Position numbers and translations under genes: made by a program
Notes under the pieces: generated by a model
What the model was told of the DNA's origin: nothing
Database searches by the model: none
The model's input: the letters and a program-made list of their open reading frames with translations, nothing else
Shown: positions 40,561 through 48,462 of the stretch, piece by piece
How positions within the stretch are numbered: position 1 is the first letter of the stretch
How the letters are laid out: each line of letters starts with the position of its first letter
Assembly: GCA_900319465.1 (NCBI GenBank)
Contig: ONOL01000002.1
Span: 50,009 to 114,008, forward strand
Direction: 5' to 3'
Length of the DNA: 64,000 bases
Source of the DNA: an uncultured Eubacteriales bacterium
Lineage (GTDB): Bacteria > Bacillota > Clostridia > Oscillospirales > Oscillospiraceae

Positions 40561-41134
40561 AAAACGAGAACACGACGCCCACAGCGGCCGAAGCCAGAAT
40601 GAACACGATGGGATGGAGCTTCTTCGTCTGTTTGACCCCGCGGGTGAAAAGCAGCAGCAACGCGGCAAGCGCGACGGCTTTCCCGTTGAAAAGATCGAGG
40701 ATCGCGCCGGAGGCGGCGTAGCGGTCGGCGCAGAAGAGCGCCACCTTGACCACGAGCACGCCCGCCGCGGCGATCAGCCCCACGGAGCAGGGCCGCAGGC
40801 CGTAGAACGCGGCGTCCACGTATTTGTTCTGCCGGAAGGCGGCGAGCACGCGGGCGACGATCAGGATGACGATGACCGAGGGCGTCACGAGTCCCAGCGT
40901 CGCCACCGCCGCGCCGGGGACCCCGGCCGCGGTAAAGCCCACGTAGGTCGCCATGTTGACGCCGATGGGGCCGGGCGTGGACTCGGACACGGCGATCATG
41001 TCCGCGAGCTGCCCGGTCGTGAACCAGCCGGTGCGCGCGGAGATATCGTAGAGGAACGGGAGCGTGGCCATGCCGCCGCCGACCGCGAAGAGGCCGGTCT
41101 TGAAGAACTCCCAGAAGAGGCGCAGAAGGATCAT
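40559..41134 (-). CDS. Chromate transporter half-subunit (ChrA), second of the pair
   Basis: This 191-residue membrane protein is one half of a split ChrA-type transporter. The N-terminal family motif reads FFKTGLFAVGGGMATLPFL, with ESTPGPIGVNMATYVGF next. Two short ChrA proteins form a heteromeric pair in many Firmicutes. Chromate export was shown for some long members; for short clostridial pairs the natural anion is unknown. Its start overlaps the other chrA stop by four bases. Confidence 0.9.
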   Translation of the reverse strand: MILLRLFWEFFKTGLFAVGGGMATLPFLYDISARTGWFTTGQLADMIAVSESTPGPIGVNMATYVGFTAAGVPGAAVATLGLVTPSVIVILIVARVLAAFRQNKYVDAAFYGLRPCSVGLIAAAGVLVVKVALFCADRYAASGAILDLFNGKAVALAALLLLFTRGVKQTKKLHPIVFILASAAVGVVFSF

Positions 41135-41673
41135 TTCCCGCGCACCCCCAGTCTGGTGAAGAGGATGCCGGCCGCGGCGCAGAGGACCACGAACACGACG
41201 GGCGACACCTTCAGGAACACGCTGAGCACGAACACGGCCAGGCAGAGGCAGAGCGCCGCCTTATCGGGCACGGCCCCCTTCCAGAGCTTGACCACCGCGT
41301 TGAAGATCAGCACGCACACGCACACGCGGATGCCCGCAAAGGCGCTCCTGACCGCGGGGATGTCGGCAAAATTCGTCAGCACGCCCGCGATCAGCGAGAG
41401 GATGACCACCGAGGGGAACACGACCCCCAGCGTCGCCGCGATCCCGCCCGCCGCGCCCGCGGTACGGAAGCCCACGAAGGTCGCCGTGTTGACCGCGATG
41501 ACGCCCGGCGTACACTGGCCGACCGCGTAATAGTCCATGATCTCCTCGTGGCTCGCCCAGCCCTTGTTCTCGACGATCTCCCGCTCGAGGATCGGCAGCA
41601 TGGCGTAGCCGCCGCCGAAGGTCATGACGCCGACTCTGGCAAAGGCCAGAAACAGCTCCAGCAGTTGTTTCAT
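41131..41673 (-). CDS. Chromate transporter half-subunit (ChrA), first of the pair
   Basis: This 180-residue protein has the same fold as its neighbour: FARVGVMTFGGGYAMLPIL, then GQCTPGVIAVNTATFVGF. Five or six hydrophobic segments are visible. It overlaps the stop of the phosphoglucomutase gene by four bases, so pgm and both chrA halves are translated from one message. That pairing with sugar metabolism has no known reason. Confidence 0.9.
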   Translation of the reverse strand: MKQLLELFLAFARVGVMTFGGGYAMLPILEREIVENKGWASHEEIMDYYAVGQCTPGVIAVNTATFVGFRTAGAAGGIAATLGVVFPSVVILSLIAGVLTNFADIPAVRSAFAGIRVCVCVLIFNAVVKLWKGAVPDKAALCLCLAVFVLSVFLKVSPVVFVVLCAAAGILFTRLGVRGK

Positions 41674-43397
41674 TTACCGATGCTCTCGGCAAAGTCCTGG
41701 TACTTGGCGATCTTGGCCTCGCAGTCCTCCGCGCTCTTGCCGCGCGCCAGCAGGTAGACCTTGATCTTCGGCTCGGTGCCGGAGGGGCGGACGATGAAGC
41801 TGCTGCCGTCGGCCAGCTCGAAGTAGAGGACGTTGGAGCCGAAGAACGCGGTCTTGTCCACCTTGCCGAGTCCGGCCACGGCGATGCTGCCGTCCAGATA
41901 GTCGCGCAGGCGGATGACCTCCTCGCCCGCGATGCTCTCGGGCGGGTTGGCGCGCAGGTCGTCCATGATCTTCTTCATCTTGGCCATGCCCTCGAGACCG
42001 GGCATCACGAGGTTCAGGGTCTTCTCGGAGTAGTAGCCGTACTTCTCGTACAGCGCCTTGAGCGCGTCGAGCAGGGTCATGCCCTTGAGGTGATAGTGGG
42101 CGGCCATCTCGGCGATCATCATGGAGGCGGAGACCGCGTCCTTGTCGCGCACGTAGTCGCCCATCATGTAGCCGTAGCTCTCCTCGAAGGCGAAAATGTA
42201 CTCATAGCTTCCGGCGGCCTCCCACGCGGCGACGCGCTCGGCCATGAACTTGAAGCCGGTGAAGGTGTCCTCGAAGTGGACGCCGTTGGCCTCGCAGATG
42301 GTGCGGGCCATGCCGGTGGTGACGATGGAGTTGAGCGCGCCGGGATTGGCGGGCATGGTGCCGGTGCTCTTTTTGGCCTGGATGATGTAGTCGAGCAGCA
42401 GGCAGCCCATCTGGTTGCCGGTGATGGTCTCGTAGTTGTCGCCGTCGCGCACCATGGTGCCCACGCGGTCGGAGTCGGGGTCGGTGCCGATGATGAGGTC
42501 GCTGTCCACCTTCTTCGCCAGATCGACGGCCAGATAGAAGCCCTCGGGATTCTCGGGGTTCGGGGAGACGACGGTCGGGAAATTGCCGTCGATGACCATC
42601 TGCTCGGGCACGGGGAAGAGGTGCTTGATGCCGAGGCGTTTGAGGGCCTCGGGGACGAGCTTGTAGCCGCAGCCGTGGAACGGGGTGTAGACGATCTTGA
42701 GATCGTCCGCGGCGGCCTTGACGGCCTCGGTGTCGATGGCCATGGCGAGGGTCTTTTTGAGGAAGGCCTCGTCGGTCTCTTCGCCGATGATCTCGATGAG
42801 GCCGGCCTTGACCGCCTCGTCAAAGTCGCAGGTCTTGAAGCCGGTGAAGATGTCGATCTCGTTCATGAGGCGCGCGATCGCGTCGGCATGCTGGGGCGGA
42901 AGCTGGGCGCCGTCGGACCAGTAGACCTTGTAGCCGTTGTAATCCTTGGGGTTATGGGACGCGGTGATGTTGAGGCCGGCGGTGCAGCCGTAGTGGCGCA
43001 CGGCGAAGCTCAGCTCCGGCGTGGGGCGCAGGGCGTCGAAAATACGGACATGGATGCCGTTGGCGGCCATGACGCAGGCGGCCTCGCGTGCGTACTCGAC
43101 GCCGTTGAGCCGGCAGTCATGGGCGATGGCGATGCCCTTGGCCCTGGCCTCCTCGCCCTCGGCGCAGATGACGGTGGCAAAGGCCTGGGTCGCGTGGCGG
43201 ATCACATGGACGTTCATGTGGTGCAGGCCGAGCTTCATGGTGCCGCGAAGGCCGGCGGTGCCGAATTCCAGCGGGGCGAAGAAACGGCTCTCGATCTCCT
43301 TCTCGTCGTCCTTGATGGCGTCAAGCTCCGCCCACTCCTGCTCGGAGAGCGCGGGGCTGTCCAGCCAGCGCTGGTATTCTTCCTTATAGTTCCTCAT
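41670..43397 (-). CDS. Phosphoglucomutase/phosphomannomutase (alpha-D-phosphohexomutase)
   Basis: This 575-residue enzyme interconverts hexose 1- and 6-phosphates. The phosphoserine loop is NITASHNPKDYNGYKVYW, the Mg site is GTDPDSDRVG, the sugar-binding loop is FEESYGYMMGDYVRDKDAV, and the phosphate-binding end is VRPSGTEPKIKVYL. Its length matches the long PgcA-type Firmicute enzymes. It likely supplies glucose 1-phosphate for wall and storage polymers. The ATG at 43397 follows GGAGGAACATA. Two chrA genes are coupled behind it. Confidence 0.95.
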   Translation of the reverse strand: MRNYKEEYQRWLDSPALSEQEWAELDAIKDDEKEIESRFFAPLEFGTAGLRGTMKLGLHHMNVHVIRHATQAFATVICAEGEEARAKGIAIAHDCRLNGVEYAREAACVMAANGIHVRIFDALRPTPELSFAVRHYGCTAGLNITASHNPKDYNGYKVYWSDGAQLPPQHADAIARLMNEIDIFTGFKTCDFDEAVKAGLIEIIGEETDEAFLKKTLAMAIDTEAVKAAADDLKIVYTPFHGCGYKLVPEALKRLGIKHLFPVPEQMVIDGNFPTVVSPNPENPEGFYLAVDLAKKVDSDLIIGTDPDSDRVGTMVRDGDNYETITGNQMGCLLLDYIIQAKKSTGTMPANPGALNSIVTTGMARTICEANGVHFEDTFTGFKFMAERVAAWEAAGSYEYIFAFEESYGYMMGDYVRDKDAVSASMMIAEMAAHYHLKGMTLLDALKALYEKYGYYSEKTLNLVMPGLEGMAKMKKIMDDLRANPPESIAGEEVIRLRDYLDGSIAVAGLGKVDKTAFFGSNVLYFELADGSSFIVRPSGTEPKIKVYLLARGKSAEDCEAKIAKYQDFAESIGK

Positions 43398-43523
43398 TAT
43401 GTTCCTCCTCATTTAATATTTCCATTCTGAAACGGTGTTTTCCCGTTGCGGGCCTGCGCTCATCGCGCGGCTTGCGGGAAAGCCGGCGGGGACGCGCCCC
43501 TGGCGGCGCTTCCCGCCTTTTCC

Positions 43524-43838
43524 TCAGGCTTCCCGGTCGCTCTCCTCAAGCAGGGTTTTGGCGTCCTCCAGCAGGTTTTTCGGGACATAGATCTCAACGC
43601 CGTAGCCGCTGATCCCGAGGACCACACGGCCGAGGCTGCCTTCTGCGCGTTCCATGCACAGGCAGGGGATGCCGTAGGCCTTCAGCATGCTCACCGTCAG
43701 CCGGTCGGCCAGATCGCTGCAGGCTCTCAGGCACAGGAACGCCGGTTCCTCAAGCTCCCCGTTTTCCCTGCGGGGCCATGACGCCAAAAGCTCGCCGCTC
43801 TGGAACTGCCCCCAGGTGATTTTCCGTTCTTCGTTCAC
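43524..43838 (-). CDS. DUF2007-like small protein
   Basis: This 104-residue protein has the DUF2007 pattern: a DRLTVSMLKAYGIPCLC helix and strand near the middle, and GVEIYVPKNLLEDAKTLLEE at the end. That family is a small alpha/beta fold once called putative signal transducing protein; activity is unknown. It starts with GTG at 43838 after GGAGGAAAAGGT. It has its own promoter and lies between pgm and rlmH. Confidence 0.72.
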   Translation of the reverse strand: MNEERKITWGQFQSGELLASWPRRENGELEEPAFLCLRACSDLADRLTVSMLKAYGIPCLCMERAEGSLGRVVLGISGYGVEIYVPKNLLEDAKTLLEESDREA

Positions 43839-43940
43839 ACCTTTTCCTCCTGTTTATAACCGGTCATCTGCCGACAGCCGCCGCAAAGCGGCCCGGAGGG
43901 GCGCTTCGCGCCATCGCCCCCTTGTAATGACACTATGAGT

Positions 43941-43968
43941 TTTATAATATATTATAACGCTAATTCAA
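43941..43968 (-). promoter_or_regulatory. Promoter of the DUF2007-like gene
   Basis: On the minus strand TTGAAT (43968-43963) and TATAAA (43946-43941) are separated by 16 bases. The leader is about 95 bases and includes GCGC hairpins. Confidence 0.5.
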
Positions 43969-44004
43969 GAAAAAGGGAAGCCATTATTTGTGATAACGGC
44001 TTCC
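43969..44004 (-). terminator. Terminator of rlmH enclosing its stop codon
   Basis: On the minus strand GGAAGCC (44004-43998) pairs with GGCTTCC (43982-43976), followed by CTTTTTC. The rlmH stop codon (43984-43986) lies in the loop. Confidence 0.7.
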
Positions 44005-44466
44005 TTCTTTGATCTTATAACCGCGGTAGAGCTGCTCGGCAAGCATCACGCGCGCCAGATGGTGCGGAAAGGTCATTTTTGACATGCTCAGACGCAGGTC
44101 GGCCCGGTTTTTCACGCTCTCGGCCAGGCCGAAGGAGCCGCCGATCACGAAGCAGAGCTTCGGCTTGCCGGAATTCTCCCGCCCCGCGATCAGCTCCGCC
44201 ATCGCCTCGCTCGGGACCTGCCTGCCCTCCACGCACAGAGCGACCACATAGGCGTCCGCGGGGATCGCCTTCAGGATCTCCGCCGCCTCCTTCTCCAGCG
44301 CGGCGCGAATCTGGGCGTCGGAGGGGCTGTCCGGCAGGCGCTGCTCGGCGACGTCCGCGCACGCGAGCCGGCAGTAGGCCGCAAGGCGCTTGCGGTACTC
44401 CTCAAAGGCGTCGATGTAAAAGCGCTCGCGCAGCTTGCCGACGCAGATCAGTTTTATCTGCAGCAT
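43984..44466 (-). CDS. rlmH: 23S rRNA pseudouridine1915 N3-methyltransferase RlmH
   Basis: RlmH methylates pseudouridine 1915 in helix 69 of 23S rRNA on assembled ribosomes. The 160-residue SPOUT enzyme has the SAM knot FVIGGSFGLAESVKNRAD and the C-terminal FPHHLARVMLAEQLYRGYKI with GSRYHK at the end. The ATG at 44466 overlaps the walJ stop by one base. The walJ-rlmH pairing is frequent in Firmicutes. Confidence 0.97.
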   Translation of the reverse strand: MLQIKLICVGKLRERFYIDAFEEYRKRLAAYCRLACADVAEQRLPDSPSDAQIRAALEKEAAEILKAIPADAYVVALCVEGRQVPSEAMAELIAGRENSGKPKLCFVIGGSFGLAESVKNRADLRLSMSKMTFPHHLARVMLAEQLYRGYKIKEGSRYHK

Positions 44467-45239
44467 CACGCTCTCCTCTCCACCGGCACCGTCAGGCAGC
44501 CGGAGACCGGCGCGCAGCAGAGCCAGGCCCCCGTCCCCTCCAGCGCGGCGCGGGAGGCCTCCAGCGCAAGCTCCGGCCGGTTGTTCTCGCGGCTGAGGTG
44601 GCCGAGGATGATCCGGGTCGTCCCGCTCCCGGCCAGGCGTCCGGCAAGCCGGGCGCAGGCCGCGTTGGAGAGATGGCCCCGCTCCGAGAGGATACGCCGC
44701 TTGAGATACACGGGATAGGGGCCGCAGCAGAGCATCTGCTCGTCGTGGTTGGACTCGATGAGCACCGTGTCCGCCCCCGTCAGCGCCTGCTCGACCTCGT
44801 CGGTCACCGCGCCCATATCCGTCGCGAGCGCGAATACGCCCTCGCCCTGTACGCGGTAGCCGACGCTCTCATCCGTGTCGTGGGGCGTGTGGAAGGCGGT
44901 CACCGACAGGCCGCCGACGCGGAAGGCCTCCCCCACCGGGATCACGCGCAGGCAGCCTTCGATCTCCGGCAGCATCCCGCGCAGGCGGCTGGCCACCGTC
45001 CGCGGCGCGTAGACCGGGAGCCGGTGGTACTTGAGCAGCATCTTCAGACCGGAAATATGATCGGAGTGCTCATGCGTGATGAGCACTCCGCCGATTTCGT
45101 TGATCCTGTGGCCGAGCTGTGCCAGGGCGGACTCCGTCCTGCGCAGGGAGATCCCGGCGTCGATCAGGAGCTTCGTATCCCCGCCGGAGACCAGAAGGCA
45201 GTTGCCGCCGGAGCCGCTTGCGAAAACGCTGACCTGCAT
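44466..45239 (-). CDS. walJ: Metallo-beta-lactamase-fold exonuclease-like protein WalJ (YycJ)
   Basis: This 257-residue MBL-fold protein has the two-metal motif ITHEHSDHISGL (HxHxDH) and further ligands in AFHTPHDT and ILGHLSRENN. YycJ/WalJ is a 5'-3' exonuclease-like enzyme linked to mismatch repair and to WalRK operons. Here it lies in a tight murA-walJ-rlmH chain with single-base overlaps. No walRK genes are adjacent. Confidence 0.92.
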   Translation of the reverse strand: MQVSVFASGSGGNCLLVSGGDTKLLIDAGISLRRTESALAQLGHRINEIGGVLITHEHSDHISGLKMLLKYHRLPVYAPRTVASRLRGMLPEIEGCLRVIPVGEAFRVGGLSVTAFHTPHDTDESVGYRVQGEGVFALATDMGAVTDEVEQALTGADTVLIESNHDEQMLCCGPYPVYLKRRILSERGHLSNAACARLAGRLAGSGTTRIILGHLSRENNRPELALEASRAALEGTGAWLCCAPVSGCLTVPVERRA

Positions 45240-46543
45240 CAGCCGATGGCGACGATCTTGTCGGCCGCCTCGGTCTCGTCGGGGAAGCTGACAAGGCTGA
45301 TGTCCGCGCCGAGGGCACGGAGCTTGCCGACAAAATTCTCGTAGCCGCGCTCGATGAAGTGGATATCCTCCACCTGCGTCTCGCCCGCGGCGCACATGCC
45401 GGCGATCACCATGGCCGCGCCGGCGCGCAGGTCGCAGGCCTGCACCGGAGCGCCCGTGAGCCGCCGCCCGCCCTCGATGACGGCGACGCGGCCGTCCACC
45501 TGGATCTCGGCGCCCATCTTCCTGAGCTCGTTGACGTACTTGAAGCGGTTGTCGTAGATGCCCTCGGTGATGACAGAGGTGCCGTTGGCAAGGCACAGCA
45601 GCGCGCCCATCTGGGGCTGCATATCCGTCGGGAAGCCGGGATAGGGCATGGTCTTGACGTTGACGCGCCGCAGGTTGCTCGCGCCCTTGACCAGCACGGA
45701 ATCCTCGTACTCCTGCACGATGGTGCCGGTCTCGCGCAGCTTCGCGCTGATGCACTCGAGGTGCTTGGGGATCACGTTCTTGACCAGGACCTCGCCGCCC
45801 GTGGCGGCGGCGGCGACCATGTAGGTGCCCGCTTCGATCTGGTCGGGGATGATGGAATAGCTGCCGCCGTGGAGCTTCTCCACGCCGTTGACCTTGATGG
45901 TGTCGGTGCCCGCGCCGCGCACGTCCGCGCCCATGGAGTTGAGGAAGTTGGCGAGGTCGACGATGTGCGGCTCGCGCGCGGCGTTCTCGATGATGGTACG
46001 CCCGGAGGCCAGCACCGCTGCGATCATGATGTTCATCGTCGCGCCGACGGAGACCTTGTCGAGATAGATGCGCGCGCCGTGGAGACGGCCGCCCAGCGCG
46101 TCGGCGTACACGAAGCCGTTCTTCACGCTCACGTCGGCGCCGAGGGCGGTCATGCCCTTGATGTGCTGGTCGATGGGCCGCACGCCGAAGTTGCAGCCGC
46201 CGGGCATGGTGGTCTTGGCGCTGCCGAAGCGGCCGAGCATGGAGCCGATCAGATAGTAGGAGGCGCGGATCTTGCGCATCAGGTCGTAGGGCGCGTCCTG
46301 ATAGCGGGCCTCCGAGCAGTCGATCTCGATGGTCGTACGGTTGATATAGCTGACCTTTGCGCCGAGCTCGGCCAGAATGGTCAGGAGCATATCGGTATCG
46401 CTGATTTGGGGGATATTCTCAATGCGGCAGACGCCTTCCACCAGCAAAGCGGCGGGAATGATGGCCACCGCGGCGTTCTTCGCGCCGCTGATCTCGACTT
46501 CTCCGTGCAGCGCCGCGCCGCCATGAATGACATATTTATCCAA
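45239..46543 (-). CDS. murA: UDP-N-acetylglucosamine 1-carboxyvinyltransferase, copy 2
   Basis: This second MurA (434 residues) has SGAKNAAVAIIPAALL, the catalytic Cys117 in MPGGCNFGVRPIDQH and PYPGFPTDMQPQMGALL. It looks closer to mainstream MurA than the dcw copy. Two MurA enzymes are normal in low-GC Gram-positives; their relative roles vary. I chose TTG at 46543 (M-DKYVIHGG) because GGAAGG lies eight bases upstream; a GTG three codons earlier has its ribosome site too close. Confidence 0.95.
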   Translation of the reverse strand: MDKYVIHGGAALHGEVEISGAKNAAVAIIPAALLVEGVCRIENIPQISDTDMLLTILAELGAKVSYINRTTIEIDCSEARYQDAPYDLMRKIRASYYLIGSMLGRFGSAKTTMPGGCNFGVRPIDQHIKGMTALGADVSVKNGFVYADALGGRLHGARIYLDKVSVGATMNIMIAAVLASGRTIIENAAREPHIVDLANFLNSMGADVRGAGTDTIKVNGVEKLHGGSYSIIPDQIEAGTYMVAAAATGGEVLVKNVIPKHLECISAKLRETGTIVQEYEDSVLVKGASNLRRVNVKTMPYPGFPTDMQPQMGALLCLANGTSVITEGIYDNRFKYVNELRKMGAEIQVDGRVAVIEGGRRLTGAPVQACDLRAGAAMVIAGMCAAGETQVEDIHFIERGYENFVGKLRALGADISLVSFPDETEAADKIVAIG

Positions 46544-46598
46544 ATGTAGCACCTTCCAAACGTAAAGGAGAGCTTGAAAAAACGCTCACCAAGTATTG

Positions 46599-46627
46599 AT
46601 TGTAACACATTGACCGCTATTTTGCAA
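46599..46627 (-). promoter_or_regulatory. Promoter of murA copy 2-walJ-rlmH
   Basis: On the minus strand TTGCAA (46627-46622) and TACAAT (46604-46599) are 17 bases apart. The -35 touches the stop codon of the upstream NUDIX gene. Confidence 0.72.
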
Positions 46628-47188
46628 TCATTTGTTTTTTTCCTGATTTCCGTGTTCCCTCAGGTATTTCTCCGCCTTCAGCACGGCGATGATGGTCTTG
46701 CCGTCTTCGATCTCGCCGCGCATCACCATGGCCGACAGTTCCTTGAGACTGTATTTTTCCACGTTCAGAAACTCGTTCTCGTCCGGATGGCTTTCGCCCG
46801 CGTGGAGGCCGAGGGCCAGATAGATGTGCAGCACCTCGGTGGAGAAGCCGGGGGACGTGTAGTTCGGCCCCATGTAAACCAGCTCGTCCGCCGTGAAGCC
46901 CGTCTCCTCCGACAGCTCCCTCACCGCGCTCGCCCGAGGCTCCTCCCCCGGCTCCAGCTTGCCGGCCGGCGCCTCGAGAAGCATTTTGCCGAAGGGATAG
47001 CGGAACTGGCGCACCAGATAGCAGTTGCCGTCGCCGTCGATGGGAAGGATGGTCACGCCGCCGGGGTGCTCGACCACCTCGCGCCGGACGATCCGGCCGG
47101 TGTGGAGCTCCGCCCGGTCCAAACGGACCGTCACGATCACGCCCTTGTATTTGACCTCGCCGTCCACGCGTTTCTCAAAATAGTCCAA
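46628..47188 (-). CDS. NUDIX hydrolase, ADP-ribose pyrophosphatase type
   Basis: This 186-residue NUDIX enzyme has the full box GKLEPGEEP...RELSEETGF (G-x5-E-x7-REUxEExGU), preceded by EAPA, which is typical of ADP-ribose pyrophosphatases that clear ADP-ribose to AMP and ribose 5-phosphate. YLVRQFRYPFGKMLLEAPAG is the usual substrate strand. I chose TTG at 47188 (M-DYFEKRVDGEV) with AAGGAG five bases upstream; longer starts lack a site. Confidence 0.9.
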   Translation of the reverse strand: MDYFEKRVDGEVKYKGVIVTVRLDRAELHTGRIVRREVVEHPGGVTILPIDGDGNCYLVRQFRYPFGKMLLEAPAGKLEPGEEPRASAVRELSEETGFTADELVYMGPNYTSPGFSTEVLHIYLALGLHAGESHPDENEFLNVEKYSLKELSAMVMRGEIEDGKTIIAVLKAEKYLREHGNQEKNK

Positions 47189-47395
47189 GGGAGCTCCTTT
47201 CCCACGGTGCGTCCGCCGCGATCCGTGCATAACGAAAATAATTTACAGAAAATGATTTACATAATTAGCATAAACAGTATAGCATAGTCATTTCCTTTTT
47301 TCCATATTTTTTATGGGAAAAAACGCAAAAATTTTTGATGATTTTCCCGGTTTATGGTCAAAAAAGTTTATATTTTGTTTCATTTGGTTTCGTGC
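47189..47395. other. AT-rich gene-free stretch upstream of the NUDIX gene
   Basis: No gene is seen. The stretch is sharply AT-rich compared with its flanks. On the minus strand TATACT and TATGCT near 47270-47290 could be -10 boxes for the NUDIX gene, but no good -35 is paired with them. Confidence 0.4.
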
Positions 47396-47477
47396 CGGAA
47401 ACATTTCGGTTGCGTGCCGCGGCGGCCGCGCCGGCTCCCGACGGAGAGGGAGCGGCTTCCGTCCCGCAAGGTTTCCG
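47396..47477. ncRNA. Candidate structured RNA or leader element
   Basis: Nested pairs can form: CGGAAAC/GTTTCCG (47396-47402 with 47471-47477), TTGCG/CGCAA (47410-47414 with 47465-47469) and GCTCCC/GGGAGC (47434-47439 with 47448-47453). The order and closure resemble a multi-helix RNA. I recognise no known family, and neither strand has an obvious promoter for it. It could equally be a DNA-level relic. Confidence 0.3.
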
Positions 47478-47550
47478 TTTCGCGGCCCGACGTGCGCACG
47501 GCTCCCCCCGCCCCGCCGCGATCGCCGAAAAAAAATCGTGGTTCCCCCCC

Positions 47551-47598
47551 TTGACAAATATATCGGGTGGTGATATAGTCTGATCACGATATATCGGA
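47551..47598 (+). promoter_or_regulatory. padR promoter with repeated operator-like sequence
   Basis: TTGACA (47551-47556) and TATAGT (47574-47579) are 17 bases apart. ATATATCGG occurs at 47558-47566 and again at 47589-47597, 31 bases apart (about three helical turns). The second copy is part of the palindrome CGATATATCG (47587-47596). Autoregulation by PadR is likely. Confidence 0.7.
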
Positions 47599-47634
47599 AC
47601 TCGTTATAACGGCGCACAATAGAAAGGATGACTT

Positions 47635-47955
47635 ATGAACAAGGATCTGGCATTGACCGAAGCGACCTATTATATCCTGCTCTCGCTCGTGGAGCCGCGG
47701 CACGGCTACGGCATCATGCAGCAGGCGGAGGCGCTGTCGGCCGGGCGGGTGCGTCTCGCCGCGGGGACGCTGTACGGCGCGCTCAGCAGCCTCTGCGACA
47801 AGGGCTGGATCCGTCTCCTCCCGGTGGAGGCGGGCAGTCGAAAGAAAGAGTATGTGCTGACGGACGAGGGCTTTCGCGTCCTGCGCGCGGAGCTTGCGCG
47901 GCTGCGGGAGCTCGTCACGAGCGGGGATTATGTATTGGGAGGTTTGGAGCAATGA
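47635..47955 (+). CDS. PadR-family transcriptional regulator
   Basis: This 106-residue winged-helix protein has the PadR pattern: EATYYILLSLVEPRHGYGIMQQ, then RVRLAAGTLYGALSSLCDKGWI and KEYVLTDEG. Small PadR proteins of this subfamily sense toxic compounds or envelope stress. It begins with ATG after GAAAGGATG and overlaps the DUF2812 gene by four bases. The pair is common in Clostridia. Confidence 0.93.
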   Translation: MNKDLALTEATYYILLSLVEPRHGYGIMQQAEALSAGRVRLAAGTLYGALSSLCDKGWIRLLPVEAGSRKKEYVLTDEGFRVLRAELARLRELVTSGDYVLGGLEQ

Positions 47956-48458
47956 ACGAAAGAAAAACGCTTTATAAATGGTACTGGGTCTGGGAGTTTG
48001 AGAAGGAGGAGCGCTGGCTCAACGAGATGGCCATGCAGGGCTGGGCGCTCTGCGGCGTGGGCTTCCGCCGCTACACCTTTGAGCGATGCGAGCCGGGCGC
48101 GTATACGGTGCGGCTGGAGATGCGCGAACCGGACGCGGAATACCTGGACTTTATGCACGAGATCGGCGCGGAGTACCTCGGGCGCGTGGTCAAGTGGATC
48201 TATTTCCGCAAACGCGCGGAGTACGGCCCCTTCGACCTCTTTTCCGACCTGGATTCCCGCATCGCGCATCTTGACCGGATCGCGAAGGCCCTGTGGCTCA
48301 TCGGCCTTGCCAACCTGCTGATCGGCTCGGTCAACTGCTTTGACGGTCACTCCATCGGCGTCGTCAATCTCCTGTGCGCGACGCTGCTGATGTACGGCCT
48401 CGGCCGCATCGAGGGCAAAAAGGAAGCGCTCGAGCGCGAGCGCGAACTGCACGAATAG
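47952..48458 (+). CDS. DUF2812 membrane protein
   Basis: This 168-residue protein has the DUF2812 core: WVWEFEKEERWLNEMAMQGWAL at the start, then RYTFERCEPGAYTVRLEM. Two hydrophobic segments lie near 118-134 and 139-155. The family accompanies PadR regulators and is thought to help control or anchor them, but its function is unproven. It is translationally coupled to padR and may form a membrane-linked sensing pair. Confidence 0.85.
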   Translation: MNERKTLYKWYWVWEFEKEERWLNEMAMQGWALCGVGFRRYTFERCEPGAYTVRLEMREPDAEYLDFMHEIGAEYLGRVVKWIYFRKRAEYGPFDLFSDLDSRIAHLDRIAKALWLIGLANLLIGSVNCFDGHSIGVVNLLCATLLMYGLGRIEGKKEALERERELHE

Positions 48459-48462
48459 AGCG

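Noticed and set aside
40559-41673. Frameshifted single ChrA gene
   Set aside because: Each half has its own start, ribosome context and full N-terminal motif. Split ChrA pairs are normal in Firmicutes.
47189-47634. tRNA or known riboswitch in the long AT-rich gap
   Set aside because: No acceptor/T-loop pattern or known riboswitch core is visible on either strand. Only the unexplained helices at 47396-47477 were kept.
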